From the NCBI GenBank assembly GCA_963693285.1, contig OY848929.1, positions 5,024,501-5,088,500 of the forward strand: a stretch of DNA of 64,000 nt. Direction: 5' to 3'. Shown here one piece after another: positions 1 through 14,696 of the stretch. The DNA comes from Xestospongia muta (taxonomy: Eukaryota; Porifera; Demospongiae; Haplosclerida; Petrosiidae). Each line of letters opens with the position of its first letter. Position 1 is the stretch's first letter. The translations under genes and the position numbers were made by a program. The notes under the pieces were generated by a model. It saw only the letters and a list, made by a program, of their open reading frames with translations, had not been told where the DNA came from and made no database searches.

Positions 1-424
1 GTGGTTAGGATTCGGAGAAGAAAGAGACCAATCTAAAAAGTCAAGATAAATCAAGAACTCTCACAAACAGTAGTACGTAGTTTCTTTTAGTTTTCTCATG
101 TCAGTGCTATGTAACATAATATATATTATTATTACTATTAGGCATATACCCATTATTAGCATTGTGTTGATATAATTTAATTATTAATTGGTTATCATTT
201 TGTTTATGTACAAATACATAAAATATTCTAAAGAAATCCTGAAATGTAGGAATGGCATTATAAACATCAAAAATAAGACATAAACCTACCTACCTATAGG
301 TATAAAAATATGTACATAGTAGCTACAACTTTGAATGCTTGTACAAAGATGTATTTAGTTAATAAGACTTTGCTTCAAAGCATTATTATTATACTCTAGA
401 TATTACATTAATTGTGATAATTGA
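1..424. other. Intergenic, AT-rich, no gene seen
   Basis: AT-rich sequence downstream of the stop codon of the NPHP3-like gene. It would contain that gene's 3' UTR. I see no coding exon, RNA gene or repeat family in it. Confidence 0.5.
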
Positions 425-3400
425 TTATTGTTGTCTAAGATTGTCAGCTGCTAGTTGTCTGTTTGTAATCGTGTCTTGTACCAAAGAGTGGTCACTGCCA
501 TAATGTTGTTTATAGATCTCAATAGCTCGATCATAATAGGGCACAGCATTGTAGTATTCCTTCTATTGTCATCAAAGAGAAGTAATCAAGACATGTTGAG
601 TGCTGTATATACCTTGAAGCAATAAAATACTGCTAAATTGTTGATTGCAGCTGCCACACTGGTATGTTGTGGTCCCATTTCTTTCTCTTTCAATTCAATT
701 ATATGCCTGTAAATAGAGTGTAATAAGCGAGATCGTTTTGTTTAGTACTAACTGTTGCAAAGCTATAGCATCGTCAAATCTATATTTGAAGGAATTAAAA
801 TTGGAGGATGAGTTGAATATGACATACTTGTTCATTTGAATGCATAAAGTTGTTAGATTCTTTAGAAGTAAAAGAGTAACAGAGTGATGTTCACCTAACA
901 CATGTTCACTGCTCTGTAAAGCAGTAAATAAATACTCTTCAGCTATACTGTAATCAGACGGTAAACATTCAGTAATGTGATTTTAACTTACCTCTTGTCA
1001 CCAAACGATGCGTGTATCAAGGACCATTCATTCAATGCTAAAATATCTGATTGTGTTGGAATATGATTCTCTTCAAAACTTGTCAATAAATTCTCAAGTT
1101 CATCTGCTCTCCTCTTGAGTAAAGTTAGAGCCTACCACCACAAATAAGGGTGTAAGTGACAGAATTAAAAAGTCATTTTGCTTACATTAGGTTTAGAAAG
1201 ATTTCTTTGTTCTCGGAGACAATACAATCTTGTAGTCACTGTATCTAAGAGATCAGGTCTATGGAAAGACACTAATAAAAAAATATCAGTTATTGTTACA
1301 CATGTACCTTTTCATGTATTCATAAAGTGTGGACAGTGAACTTAATACCTATATAATGTTAGCACTATGATCAATAATATTAATATATATTAATATATAT
1401 TAATAATATATGTTATTATTATATAACTCAATACCTATATAATATTAGCACTATGATCAATTCAATAATAACACTACCTTCAAAGCCTGATCTGAGTCTT
1501 CACCCTGAGTGTGCTCATATACTTCAATAGCTTGTTTATAAAAACTCTCAGCAGCACTATAAAATAAAATATTATAATTATTAAATTACTTAAATATTTT
1601 AATATCTCCAGTTGGAGACTGATGGACTATATCTAAAAGTAAAAGTATATTTATTTATGACACATATTTGTATTACCTGTAACGTTCTAAGTCACTGTAC
1701 AGGTTAGCTAGCTCAAACATAACTGTAGCAACTTCACTGCTATCAGGATCAGAATTACATTCATACAATTCCAAACTGTGTTGAAGAAGAGGCTGTGACT
1801 GAAGGGAACAAACAACACACCCTATCGGAATTTTATCAGAGTATATCACTGACCTCTATCCCTAATCCTAGATTGTGTAGTATCTTCCCAACAGTACATA
1901 ACACCATTGCTATGTACAGCAAACAGGATTGGTCAGTGGAGGCTACATGTAATAAAAGAAAATGTCATTATTGTGAATTGTTTTAATAAATAAAGAGACA
2001 AGCAAAATTTCTAGTTCAAGGTAGGAGAATTTGATACAGGACCTTGTCAAATGCTCTATCATCTGAACCACTGGTCCTGAATAAAGGGGGGCACTATATA
2101 TACACATATTGGATATGATTAGGTCAGATAAATTCAGTACGGTCTCTCTCTTTGTATTAAAATGTAACCTTGTTCCTCCATTGTAGATAATTCTTTATAA
2201 TACTCATCAGCAATGTCACTAAAGTTGACACCAATTGTTCGCCAGAGTCTCAACAACAATGCACCCTCACCGCTAATAATAGTACATAGTTACATGACAT
2301 CATCATTATGTTACTATATATAGTACCTGCAATACAGTTGTATAAGTATATCAACATTAAGAAGGACATTGAGTAATTCTTGATGAAGATCTGCTCTTTT
2401 CAGTAACCATGGTAACTCGCTTGCACAGCGAGCAAGAGGTAGACTAGCAAAAAACATTACATTAATAATTTCATAAATTACATCTGTCAGAACAAACTTT
2501 GAAAGATCAGAGAAAAGAGTAAGTAGAGGTTGTGTCCAATTTAAAATGTGTTCAGACGTCGATTCCACGTCATACCTGATATGAACAAGCTCCTGAACCT
2601 GTGAAAGTAGACCCTACCCATTACCAATAGTAGCATTGTAACCACGTACAGATTCGTTAGTAAATTGTAGGAGACCGGCTATCTCCCATATGATATGTCT
2701 CCTCTCTAACTCGGATACCAAATACAACAAAACAACGTAAGGTACTTGCAATATCTAAAAATATAGACAACATTTTAGTTACCATACTGTAACAAAAAAA
2801 CTACTTACTTGGTTCAGTTCAAAGAGGGATAACCCATTTCTACTCCAATATAGTAATTGTAATATCTAAAACAAACAAGAGAATAATAATTAATATTAAC
2901 ATTAACAATACTTTATCAAGATGTGGTGTAAGGACAGTACATCGTGCATTCATATCATCAACCATAACTTTGGCCAATTCAGAAATATCCTAAGAGAGAC
3001 TATAGCAATAGCACCCTTATATATAAATACCTCAAGTTGCTCCAGGGACTCAATCATTTCGTCAATTTCAGACTCTTTCATACCACTAGAACAACTAAAT
3101 TGAAAACATAAATTTTATTATAGTGCATCTTTTTTTTTAAAACCTGAGAACAAATTTTGCAGCCATGATACACCAAAGTTGAGAAGAGTTAGAAGGAGTT
3201 GATACTGCCAGTGCTGTGCTCTGCAATACATTTAAAAATAACATTAAGAGTAAAATGTTAGAGAACTGTACCTGATCTTCTGTAAGCATTCTTTGTCTAG
3301 AGCCATAATTAACACTATTGATGACTTCTTGAAGATCAGTTGCCGTAGGAGATGGAAGAGTACACGTAGGTAGAGCTCTATTGAGATGGTTAAATGTACC

Positions 3401-6191
3401 TCAGGTTTTAATAAATACCTCCATGAGTCTGGATAAGAGGACAATTCATTTGCTGTGAGGACAACACGTACATTTTGAGGAAGTGGTTTCAAAATCCAGC
3501 CAAAACTGTCTGCTTCCTATGATATTCAAATAAAAATAATATCGCTACTTGTTGTCGTATCATTCTTCCATACCAAAAGTAGCTCTGCATTATCAATTAA
3601 AATAAATAGTAAACAATAGCCAAGAGATTGCAAACGTGCCGAAGTTACATCAAGTAATTGAACAAAGCATTCTTCTAGTTTGTTAGGATCTGTTGGTACA
3701 GTGGAGCCTCCCTCGGCACAGAGATGAATTAACTAAGAGAGATCAGTGTTGAGAGATGGAAGAAAGGAACACTTTAGCCTACCTTGAAGATAAACCTACG
3801 ATACATCAAACACGTTTCAGAAGACGAAGAACAAGCTCGTGATACAAAATGGTGCATAACTTTCACTTCATCTTCATATTCCTCTTTGATATATTGACTC
3901 CTATATGATGCAACACCACACAAACAATCACATGAAAATCACATGATATCCAATAAGAAATTACCACTTTGCCAAGAGAGTTGATTTTCCCGCTCCAGGT
4001 GGAGCTGTAATCAAGTATGGTGCTACACTGGTGTTGTCTTCCCTCATGTAAGCAATCAAACTGTCAAATGTCTAGAAATCAAAAAGAACAAGGTAATTTG
4101 ATTAGAATGATATCTTTATACAGTCTAACCACATCAATGCCAGTTGGTTTGTCAGGTGAATTCAACAATACTGCATTCATTAAGTTTGTCTGCTCATACT
4201 CAACTCTCATATCAGAGAGGAGAGAGAGATGATCAAACATGACATCCTGGTCACTTCCATTACTTTCTACAACATCATAATTCTAATGAGAGAGCATGTG
4301 TGTGTTTATATCTAATTTGTGTAGATAAGATCTTGACTTACATTTGTAAGAATGCGCTTAATTTCATTAACTAATTGTATTTCTACTGTTTCATTAAATG
4401 AATTGTCTTCAATTATCTATTGACATTGAGCATCCAGTACATGATCTCACAACTGCTAAATTTTAAAATCACCTTTGTTTTATCTGATATTTTCTTAACT
4501 CTCTGTTTTAATTTGATTACTTCAGAACTAATTCCAGATCTACACAAGTTTAGCATTTATTATGCACATTACTATCAAGCTGAAGTACACTACTTTGAAT
4601 CAAGGAAAATAAAAATGGAGGGTCTTGCTGTGGGATTGTTGAGGAACCCGTGCTCAACTTCCAATTTTGTAATGCTAAATTTAAAAATAATTACAGAGTG
4701 TGAGAGTTAGAAACAACTAACTTGTGATGTGTGTCAGAATCTGCCTCCAATATGCAGAGAAAGATGTCACATTTTGAGACATCGTTCAGGCACAATTCCA
4801 ACATCAGATCTTCATTCTAAAATGGAAAAAATTAGCACTGTTATGTACAATGATAAAGACCGACCAGACCAATTCTCTCTGCATCATTTAAAGAAACATT
4901 CACCATAGATAAAGAGCAACCACCTGCTCTACATAATGTCTCTAATTCAGGCAGGACTGCCTGTGGCAAAAGATAAATAAAAACATTATTATTAATAGGT
5001 CTGTGTGTTTACAGTATATAGCTGGTTGTATAGAGAGCCTGAGATGTAAATACGAAGGTGAGGCTTCCATTTACAAGTCCACGGAGTACCAGGTTTCCAA
5101 TGGAGTTTCCCTAGAAACAACAATAACCTCAATAATTGAGAGTTACATTGTTATAACAATTCTGACCTTGTTCCTCCTTAAGAAGATCATTAAATAATAA
5201 AACAGTTCCCTCCACTCCTTCCCACTTCTTTAAACTCTCAACAGCCTCTGTACAAGTTAACTGTGGACCTGAACCGTGAGACCACCAAGCTAAAGTATGT
5301 TGACAATAGCTAGTATTCATTAGTATCAATGATGACACATGTACTGTATTATTCTGTGTAGGTAACCAGTATCTGTCAATATAATATTGTGAATTCCATG
5401 AGAGGCCAATAATAGTACTTATAAATATTCAATAAATAATGAGATATAATAAAAGCTAAACTAAAAATAATCATTGCAAATGAAATAACTAAAAAAATTG
5501 AAAGTTAATAAACAAATTAAACCCTAAAACAATAATCTTTTTAAGGACCAAAATTACTAAAATTTATTCAATTTAAATGAACTGAAGATCAATTTTAGTT
5601 GTTAATTACAAACTTGTCTTAGTATAAAAACATGTAACTAACCTTGACTCCTATTTAAAGAAAGATTCAATCTAGTAGGAACATTGACATTTGATAATCC
5701 ATTATCATCGATTTCTAATGCACTCTGAAGTCGGACCTAATGAATAATGAGTAATTTGTGAATAATATATATCCATCCATTTATCTGTCTGTACATGTAT
5801 TTATTTTATCTTAATACACAATGTTAGGGATTATATAACAATAACATACAATAATATGACCATTAAGTAAATAAGTATGTTCTAATTATTTACCTGTAAA
5901 TCACTTTTAATCTTCAATAGTTCGTCATAGTCTTTTTCTTTAGTTTCTCGATATTCTGAGAACAGTCTCTCTTTCATATCTAAATCTCCATAGAGTTTTT
6001 TAATCTGCTCATGAGCTTTACCAAGATCCTGTGAATGTTGTTAAAGACAATGCATTAGCTCACATTAGTTTAATTATCAGAACCTTTTCCAGTTCATCTT
6101 TTTCTTTTTGAAGTTTATTGTAAGCCATTTTGTTTGCTCTAAGTTCTGATTTAAGTCGAAACACTTCTGCTTTCAAATTTTCCAACTCCAT
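425..6191 (-). CDS. NPHP3: Nephrocystin-3-like protein (coiled coil, NTPase, TPR)
   Basis: Multi-exon gene read right to left. The start Met at 6191 opens a coiled coil (MELENLKAEVFRLKSEL...) over about 5900-6191. A divergent linker resembling the region before the NTPase in vertebrate NPHP3 follows. The P-loop is at about 3960-4020 (APPGAGKST, Walker A), preceded by no other nucleotide-binding motif. Downstream come HHFVSR (near 3840) and LLFILIDNAE (Walker B, about 3600), then WILKPLPQNVRVVLTANE (about 3430-3500), which closely matches human NPHP3 (WLIDPLPVNVRVIVSVN). The 3' half (about 430-2300) encodes TPR-like helices; the last exon ends YYDRAIEIYKQHYGSDH...LRQQ-stop. In animals NPHP3 acts at the ciliary inversin compartment, which fits a ciliated choanocyte-bearing animal. 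Exact exon borders between 4270 and 5700 are uncertain. The 5' end is shared head to head with UBA3. Confidence 0.85.
1344..1461. repeat. Direct repeat of 32 bp flanking an AT-rich spacer
   Basis: A 32-bp unit (starts AATACCTATATAATGTTAGC) at 1344-1375 recurs at 1430-1461 with one mismatch, separated by TAATATAT-type sequence. It lies in an intron of the NPHP3-like gene. Confidence 0.85.
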
Positions 6192-6243
6192 TGCTCACAG
6201 CCCTCCCTCTAAACCACACCTAGTTGAGCTTGCTATATAATAC
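6192..6243. promoter_or_regulatory. Compact bidirectional promoter NPHP3 / UBA3
   Basis: Only 52 bp separate the two divergent start codons (6191 on the minus strand and 6244 on the plus strand), so both 5' UTRs and core promoters must overlap or lie within the genes. No TATA box is obvious, as expected for a housekeeping bidirectional promoter. This is inference from spacing. Confidence 0.5.
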
Positions 6244-9015
<2,772 letters not shown>

Positions 9016-9160
9016 TGTTTGTATTGACAGTTTATTGAAAACTAATGTGTTGTGTTTTCATGAGTAACAACAATTATTTCTAGTAATTGATAAAAAAATG
9101 CTATATTACAATATTATACACTACAGTACAATTATAGTAAAACCGTCTTGAAAACCTTTG

Positions 9161-11137
9161 TTACGAAGTATTTGGACTCCTTGTAATGTCCACGATATTT
9201 TGCAAATTTTGGGGGTCTTGGGTCGAAAATGCTTGCAGACCTTGGCTACGATTTGTTAACGTGTTATTAGTAGTTCGATCAGTAGATCTGTTATCTGTTG
9301 TATTAGTGTTAGTAGTGGTGTGTTCAGTTGTAGTTGTATTAGTACCAGTTGGTGTATCATAGTACTCCAAATACTCAGCAGATAATTCTATTTCACTGTC
9401 AGATCTTTCACGATTCAATAATCCTTCTATGTCATCTAGCTGAGAGTTACGTTGAAGACTTTGGACAGTTTGAATGACTCGACCAATAGGAGTATTGGCT
9501 CTTCCTTCTTCATTGACCGGTATATGTAAATTCTTAATGTACAAATCATGAATTTTCTTTAAAAGCCAAATTGACGTGTAAACTCCCATATAAATGGCAG
9601 GTATGAAGAAAAGAAAATAGAAAATTATTTGGAAGGCAAGAGAAGGTTTGTTGGCGTATATTATAAGTATATTGTTGTGTATGGCTGTTGAAATGACAAA
9701 GGCAAAAAAAAGATACATAATAGGATCTAATTTGTTGAAAATTTCTCTTTTGTATGGTCTAAAAGTGATAACCAAAGCTAGCCAGATTAAAATAAGAATG
9801 TTTAAACAGTAATAAAGAATGAAGTAGTTCACAACAAAAGCATACAAACCAAATATCAAGATTCGAAACGTGAAGTATATACCGGAAAAAAATCGATAAT
9901 CTTTAGTACCTTCACTACCATCCTTATAATCAGATTGAAAAGCATTGACAAATAAATTTAATGTGTGACTGTTCAAATGACAGCAGTGCAGCATTATCTG
10001 AAACCATCTTTTGTTGTAAAAGAAGAGAAGAACAGGAAGAGGAATGACAAAAATTAATAAAACAATGATAGCTAATGCACCATAATATCTGTGTTGGTCT
10101 TTAAAATAATCGATATTGCCATCATAAAGTAGTACTAACGTACGAGTGCCATTAATATCATATGATGGAGTAGGTGCTAATAGAATCATTGATATATGTA
10201 CAAACTTTGTATATGAAAGAGAAATAAAGGTGGCAAATGCATCAATAATTGTTATCTTGGGATCAATACGGCGGCGAAATCGTATACAGCAGTTGCGAAA
10301 CAATGCCCATACTAAAGTAACCAGTTTACAGTTACGTTCGTACAGTTTGATAAAAATGTAAACTATAAATATTAAAGATAATGGAAAAGCAGCTGTTGGA
10401 TATTTCACAGCGAATGCTTCCAACGAAGTAGTATTTTCACTCGGACACATTTTATATATAATACCTGATGGAACATTTAAGCTCCAAATGCCATAAATAA
10501 TTTCGATAATCCAGGCCAAGTATGATCCAGCTTTATTGTTGTTACCAAGGACAACATCCCAATCACGTTGAATAGTTAAAACATTAATTGGCAATGTTAT
10601 TATCTGTGCAAAGAGAATGAAGGCGTTGGCACTGTCAGAATTTGCTCGGATATTAAAGATAATTACTATTAGACAAAAAAGTGTCAACACAGTGTACTCC
10701 ACAATAAAATACACTACCCACATGTAAGAGTGGCAACGTGATCCTGGTATGCATTCAAGACCAAACGTATTAATAGCCAGACCAGTCCCTTCTTGACAGT
10801 TACCACATAGTTTACCACCTCTATTAGCAGCGCCGCAAATATCTTGGGTAAGATTTGAAATATTCTGTACTAGTTGGCGTTTTTTTAGATTCTGACCTGT
10901 GAAAGGACACTCACCAGCTCTAATTGTACCATTACTATTGGTAACGCACATCAAAGGTCCTATATGTGCAACTACATGGTCACAAGTTACAATCCCATTA
11001 AAAGGACGGTTAATTCCAGATTGACAAAAACAGTAACTAGTACTGTAATCTCTTTCCATACACATCTCAAATTTCCCACCTGCATCACTCAAAGAACAGA
11101 AGAACAGGACAATGACACAACCAGCAACAACTTCCAT
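9161..11137 (-). CDS. Intronless polytopic membrane protein with Cys-rich ectodomain
   Basis: A single uninterrupted 658-codon frame. It has a signal peptide (VVAGCVIVLFFCSLSDAGG, residues 3-21) and a Cys-rich, N-glycosylatable ectodomain to about residue 140 with the motif GGKLCGNCQEGTGLAINTFG. About eight or nine hydrophobic segments follow between residues 140 and 545. A conserved-looking stretch, YKDGSEGTKDYRFFSGIYF, lies near residue 415. The cytoplasmic tail is Thr/Asn-rich (TNTTTTEHTTTNTNTTDNRS). I recall similar proteins as an expanded uncharacterised family in sponges and some cnidarians, but no function can be assigned. It is intronless among intron-rich neighbours, which fits either a family trait or retroposition. 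It converges on UBA3 with 145 bp between stop codons. Confidence 0.85.
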   Translation of the reverse strand: MEVVAGCVIVLFFCSLSDAGGKFEMCMERDYSTSYCFCQSGINRPFNGIVTCDHVVAHIGPLMCVTNSNGTIRAGECPFTGQNLKKRQLVQNISNLTQDICGAANRGGKLCGNCQEGTGLAINTFGLECIPGSRCHSYMWVVYFIVEYTVLTLFCLIVIIFNIRANSDSANAFILFAQIITLPINVLTIQRDWDVVLGNNNKAGSYLAWIIEIIYGIWSLNVPSGIIYKMCPSENTTSLEAFAVKYPTAAFPLSLIFIVYIFIKLYERNCKLVTLVWALFRNCCIRFRRRIDPKITIIDAFATFISLSYTKFVHISMILLAPTPSYDINGTRTLVLLYDGNIDYFKDQHRYYGALAIIVLLIFVIPLPVLLFFYNKRWFQIMLHCCHLNSHTLNLFVNAFQSDYKDGSEGTKDYRFFSGIYFTFRILIFGLYAFVVNYFILYYCLNILILIWLALVITFRPYKREIFNKLDPIMYLFFAFVISTAIHNNILIIYANKPSLAFQIIFYFLFFIPAIYMGVYTSIWLLKKIHDLYIKNLHIPVNEEGRANTPIGRVIQTVQSLQRNSQLDDIEGLLNRERSDSEIELSAEYLEYYDTPTGTNTTTTEHTTTNTNTTDNRSTDRTTNNTLTNRSQGLQAFSTQDPQNLQNIVDITRSPNTS

Positions 11138-11372
11138 AACAGTTTTCTACATGAATGAGTACAGTAGCTAACAATTGATAGAAATACATTAAACTACTTA
11201 CATTCATCTTATTTGGTTTCTCTTTGAGTTGAATGTTATAGTTGAAAGAGAAAACAACATTGTTTAGATACTTTTGCAATCATGTGACCTAGCTAACCCA
11301 AAATTGTGAATCATTAGAAATTAATTTCAGAAGTCTTATTAATACCACACAAAGAACAAAAAAAAATTTAAA

Positions 11373-12195
11373 TCAATACACATAAGGCATCAGTCTATAA
11401 CTGGAGCTCATGTACTCCATAAACTGAGGATTATCTTTCCAACGCTTCAGAGCTCGTCGTTCCAGGAAAGGAATACCAGACAATTTAGCAAGTAGCAATG
11501 CTACAAAGATTGGAGATAAAATGGCAAGGTGTTCTCTACCTTGGAATGTAGAAGAGGCCGAGATGTACAAACCAAACCACATAATAATTTCTCCAAGGTA
11601 ATTTGGATGTCGTACAATAGACCACAATCCACTTGTTATCCACTTGTTGTTATTAGCTGGATCACTTCTAAAGATGTACTTTTGATAATCAGAAACAGCT
11701 TCAATAATGAATCCTACCGCCCACATGGACCACCCAATGTAATCACGAGTTGTAAGTGCTTGATCTCTTTGCTTTGTATTGAGGATCAAAGTAGGATAAA
11801 GGGTTAAAAATGCCCACAGTGCTACAAAGGAAGTACCCATTCAATATACATGTACAAGTAAGTGTTAAAGGCTTACCCTGTACAAGCCAAAATACAAGGA
11901 ATAGTCTTGGATTACCACGGACTTTATCAAATCGTCCATCTTTTCCATCACGTAAAATCCTTGTCACGAGAAACAGTCCCAGCCTCACAGCCCACACACT
12001 AACCAAACTGGATTGAATAACTTGTCTAGGAAAGAAGTAGCCGTTGCTTAGCAACGACTGGATAATTAAAATTACAAAAGTGGATGTTCCAGTCGCATCA
12101 AAAAATTTCTCTGTCTGCAACCTGGAGGCAATAAACCAACCCACTATCTGGATTCCCACATCAAGAAGAGCTGCTTTGGTGAGATTATTTCCCAT
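11373..12195 (-). CDS. DUF1295 / steroid 5-alpha-reductase-like membrane protein
   Basis: Two exons, 11877-12195 and 11373-11821, with a 55-bp intron; the split codon gives LVQ-A-LWAFLTLYPTLILN. The start Met at 12195 opens MGNNLTKAALLDVGIQIVGW. The family signature is plain: RLGLFLVTRILRDGKDGRFD, then LVQALW, DYIGWSMWAVGFIIEAVSD and the C-terminal WSIVRHPNYLGEIIMWFG, followed by GIPFLERRALKRWKDNPQF. The His-Pro-Asn-Tyr region is the conserved cofactor-binding part in isoprenylcysteine methyltransferase and steroid reductase relatives. Five or six membrane segments are expected, probably in the ER. The substrate is unknown; members are often annotated as oxidoreductases without proof. Confidence 0.9.
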
Positions 12196-12274
12196 TCTGG
12201 AAATTATTAATTAGATGTGTGTGGCTTGTTATTATTAAGGGTGTGGCTGAGCTAATAGTGAGAGGAAGTGTAAT

Positions 12275-14568
12275 ATGGAGAAGGCAGGTGAGCTTGTAAC
12301 AAGCTTTGAAATAAATTTTGCTTGTTTGTCCTATTTAGTTCCCGATGTCAGTGTAATAGTAGAGGAATTTCAAGTAATTTGTTATAATATAGATTGTAAT
12401 TTTATAGTAATGTGTATATGATATCAATAGAAGAGAAAAAAGACTAGTATTAGAGAAGCAGAGAATTATCTATTCGATAATGAAACAGCTGTCAAAAGCA
12501 CAAGACAAGCATTAGAAGATCAGTTGAAAGAAGTATGTATGAATGGAAACACAAATACATGGATGGATGGATAGATGGAGACACCAATAAATGGATGGAT
12601 GGATAGATGGAGACACAAATAAATGGATGGATGGATGGATAGATGGAGACACAAATAAATGGATGGATGGATAGATGGAGACACAAATACATGGATGAAT
12701 GGATAGATGGAGACACAAATACATGGATGAATGGATAGATGGAGACACCAATACATGGATGGATGGATGGTTGGAGACACAAATACATGGATGGATGGAT
12801 AGATGGAGACACCAATACATGGATGGATGATCATTGAGTAATAATATATATTAATGAGATAGTTGTTGTAGTTAACAGGTTTGCATTCTTCATTAGTTAT
12901 CACCCAGTGTGTTTCAATGGCTATATAACTGTGCCAGAGCTACTAGAGAGAGCAAAAAATTCCTTTACTTTGTTGTCCAATTCGTCCCTGACCTTATTTA
13001 TCTCTATCTACATTGTAATGCTGAGAACCTGAGAGAAGTAATCACTCATTGTAATGATATCTTCATGTATTATTTCTCTGCTTTTTTTAGCTCAAAGCAT
13101 CAACAGAAGCTCTCTTACTGGGAATTATTAAAGAAGCAGAGAGAGAAAAACCTTCTCCTATACAAGTACCTCTTTTGTCTCGTCCTTCAATCTATCACCA
13201 GGTATGGAAACATATCCATCCCTTGATTATAAAACATTATTACTTTTTGCTTTCTGTAGACCACGTCAACTGTATCTCCACTTAGTTTGACTGAAGCTGC
13301 ATTAAATCGTCATAATCAAACAGAAATTCCTCAGTCTAGGCCTGTCTTCTCTAGTAGTGAAGTCAATGTTGCTAACAGGTCTCTTTATTAACACATAATA
13401 CATCAACATTTCCATAATGTTAGGTTGCTCTTTCTGACAAATGTTAGTATGGCTTGCACTGACAATATGACCACTTTCTCTGATTCTTCACAGACAGTTT
13501 TTTGTCAGACTTGTACCAAGTAAGTATGTGGACTTAATTTTACATTTTTCATTTGTCTAATATTGTCTCTTAGACTTGCTGTTAGAGGCATGCCTAATCA
13601 ATTTTTATCACAGCTAAAAGACTGTAGTTCTAGTAATGACTGTGTTTCAATGGATGACTTGATAGTTCTCAGCAAAGAGAAACGATTCACTGTTAATGAT
13701 GATCTGTTCATTTCTTTATTGCAAGGAGTTAGGCTCTGTTTGTGAGTTATATAGTGAGTTATCTTCAAGATATCTATCGTCTGTTTGGTTAGGTGCCAAC
13801 CATGTCATTTTGCAGCTAAGCAAGCACTACAAGCACTAAAGTCAAGAGCCCAATATGAACTGTTACCTTTAGCAGTACAAGTAGGAGAAATTAAAGTTAA
13901 AAAGTGTATATCACTTTTGGCTCTTTCTAAACAGATTAGTTCCACTCTGGAGCGATTCAGTTCTGAGATGCATCCATTGCGACTGCCTTTTGATCCTGAG
14001 AGCCACAAAACATACTCTTCCAGAGGTAAATGTATTTTTTTGAATTGCCCTGAGCTTTATTGGTTCTTTAGATAAGACACATTGGCCTTCTAGACCAACA
14101 ACAGTCTTACGTACCTTTACTGGTCAAGTACTCCAGCACCACCTCTTTCCATCTTCATCCACTGCTCTTCAAGACCAGCTGTATGAATCTAGTCCAGATA
14201 GGCTCAGCTGTGATGCTGAGCACTATCTTTCAGAATCATTTGCAGAGTACGGGAATCAGTCTTTACAACCACCCACAATGAGGGAGCGCGAGGCTGTGTC
14301 TACAGACAGATCTGAGAACGAGTCTTTAGACAGTGGTGGATTACTAGATACCTCTCACATGGACAACGAAGAAAATGCAGAGGTAGAAGAAAGCAATATA
14401 TCACCTGCTCAAGTTGTCATAACAATATCTAGTCCACGACCATCTACATCTCCTGTTAGTGAAAATGATGCTTTAGAAATTATGTCATCGACACCACCAT
14501 CTCTGCAGACTAAAAATACAGATGACCTACCTGTTACATCTAGTTCATTTAAAACGACAGCATTATAA
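12275..14568 (+). CDS. Unrecognised protein with two CxxC pairs and acidic Ser-rich tail
   Basis: I assembled this from at least eight exons with consistent phases: 12275-12287 (MEKA), 12339-, about 12433-12530, 13090-13200, 13260-13378, 13424-13518, 13574-13740, 13793-14025 and 14072-14568. The N-terminal part is helical and charged ([20 protein letters not shown]). The middle carries FCQTC and, about 60 residues later, LCQPC, so C-x2-C...C-x2-C could bind zinc. Then comes a helical block ([20 protein letters not shown]) and a low-complexity acidic/Ser-rich tail ([16 protein letters not shown]). I do not recognise the family. Phase-consistent splicing and the continuous frame make it a real gene. 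Intron 3 holds a large minisatellite. Confidence 0.7.
12541..12832. repeat. Minisatellite of ATGGATGGATAGATGGAGACAC units
   Basis: About eight tandem copies of a 30-40 bp unit built from GATG/GATA tetranucleotides followed by GGAGACACAAATA or GGAGACACCAATA. Copy length varies through the number of GGAT tetramers. It lies inside an intron of the 12275-14568 gene. The open frames across it on the minus strand (repeats of S-I-H-P) are not genes. Confidence 0.95.
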
Positions 14569-14696
14569 TATTTTAATCACATATTGTATTAATATCAAAT
14601 AATAATTATGCAGGTATTGCATGTATTATGTTGTCATGACAACTGTGTTACAGTCATTTTAAGACCAATTCTGTATTGGACGAAAGTAGGTGTTAT

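Noticed and set aside
9161..11137. Classical GPCR assignment for the intronless membrane protein
   Set aside because: The number and spacing of hydrophobic segments and the lack of any class signature do not support a known GPCR class.
12492..12903. Three overlapping minus-strand frames rich in S-I-H-P
   Set aside because: Translations of the minisatellite; all three frames stay open only because of the repeat.
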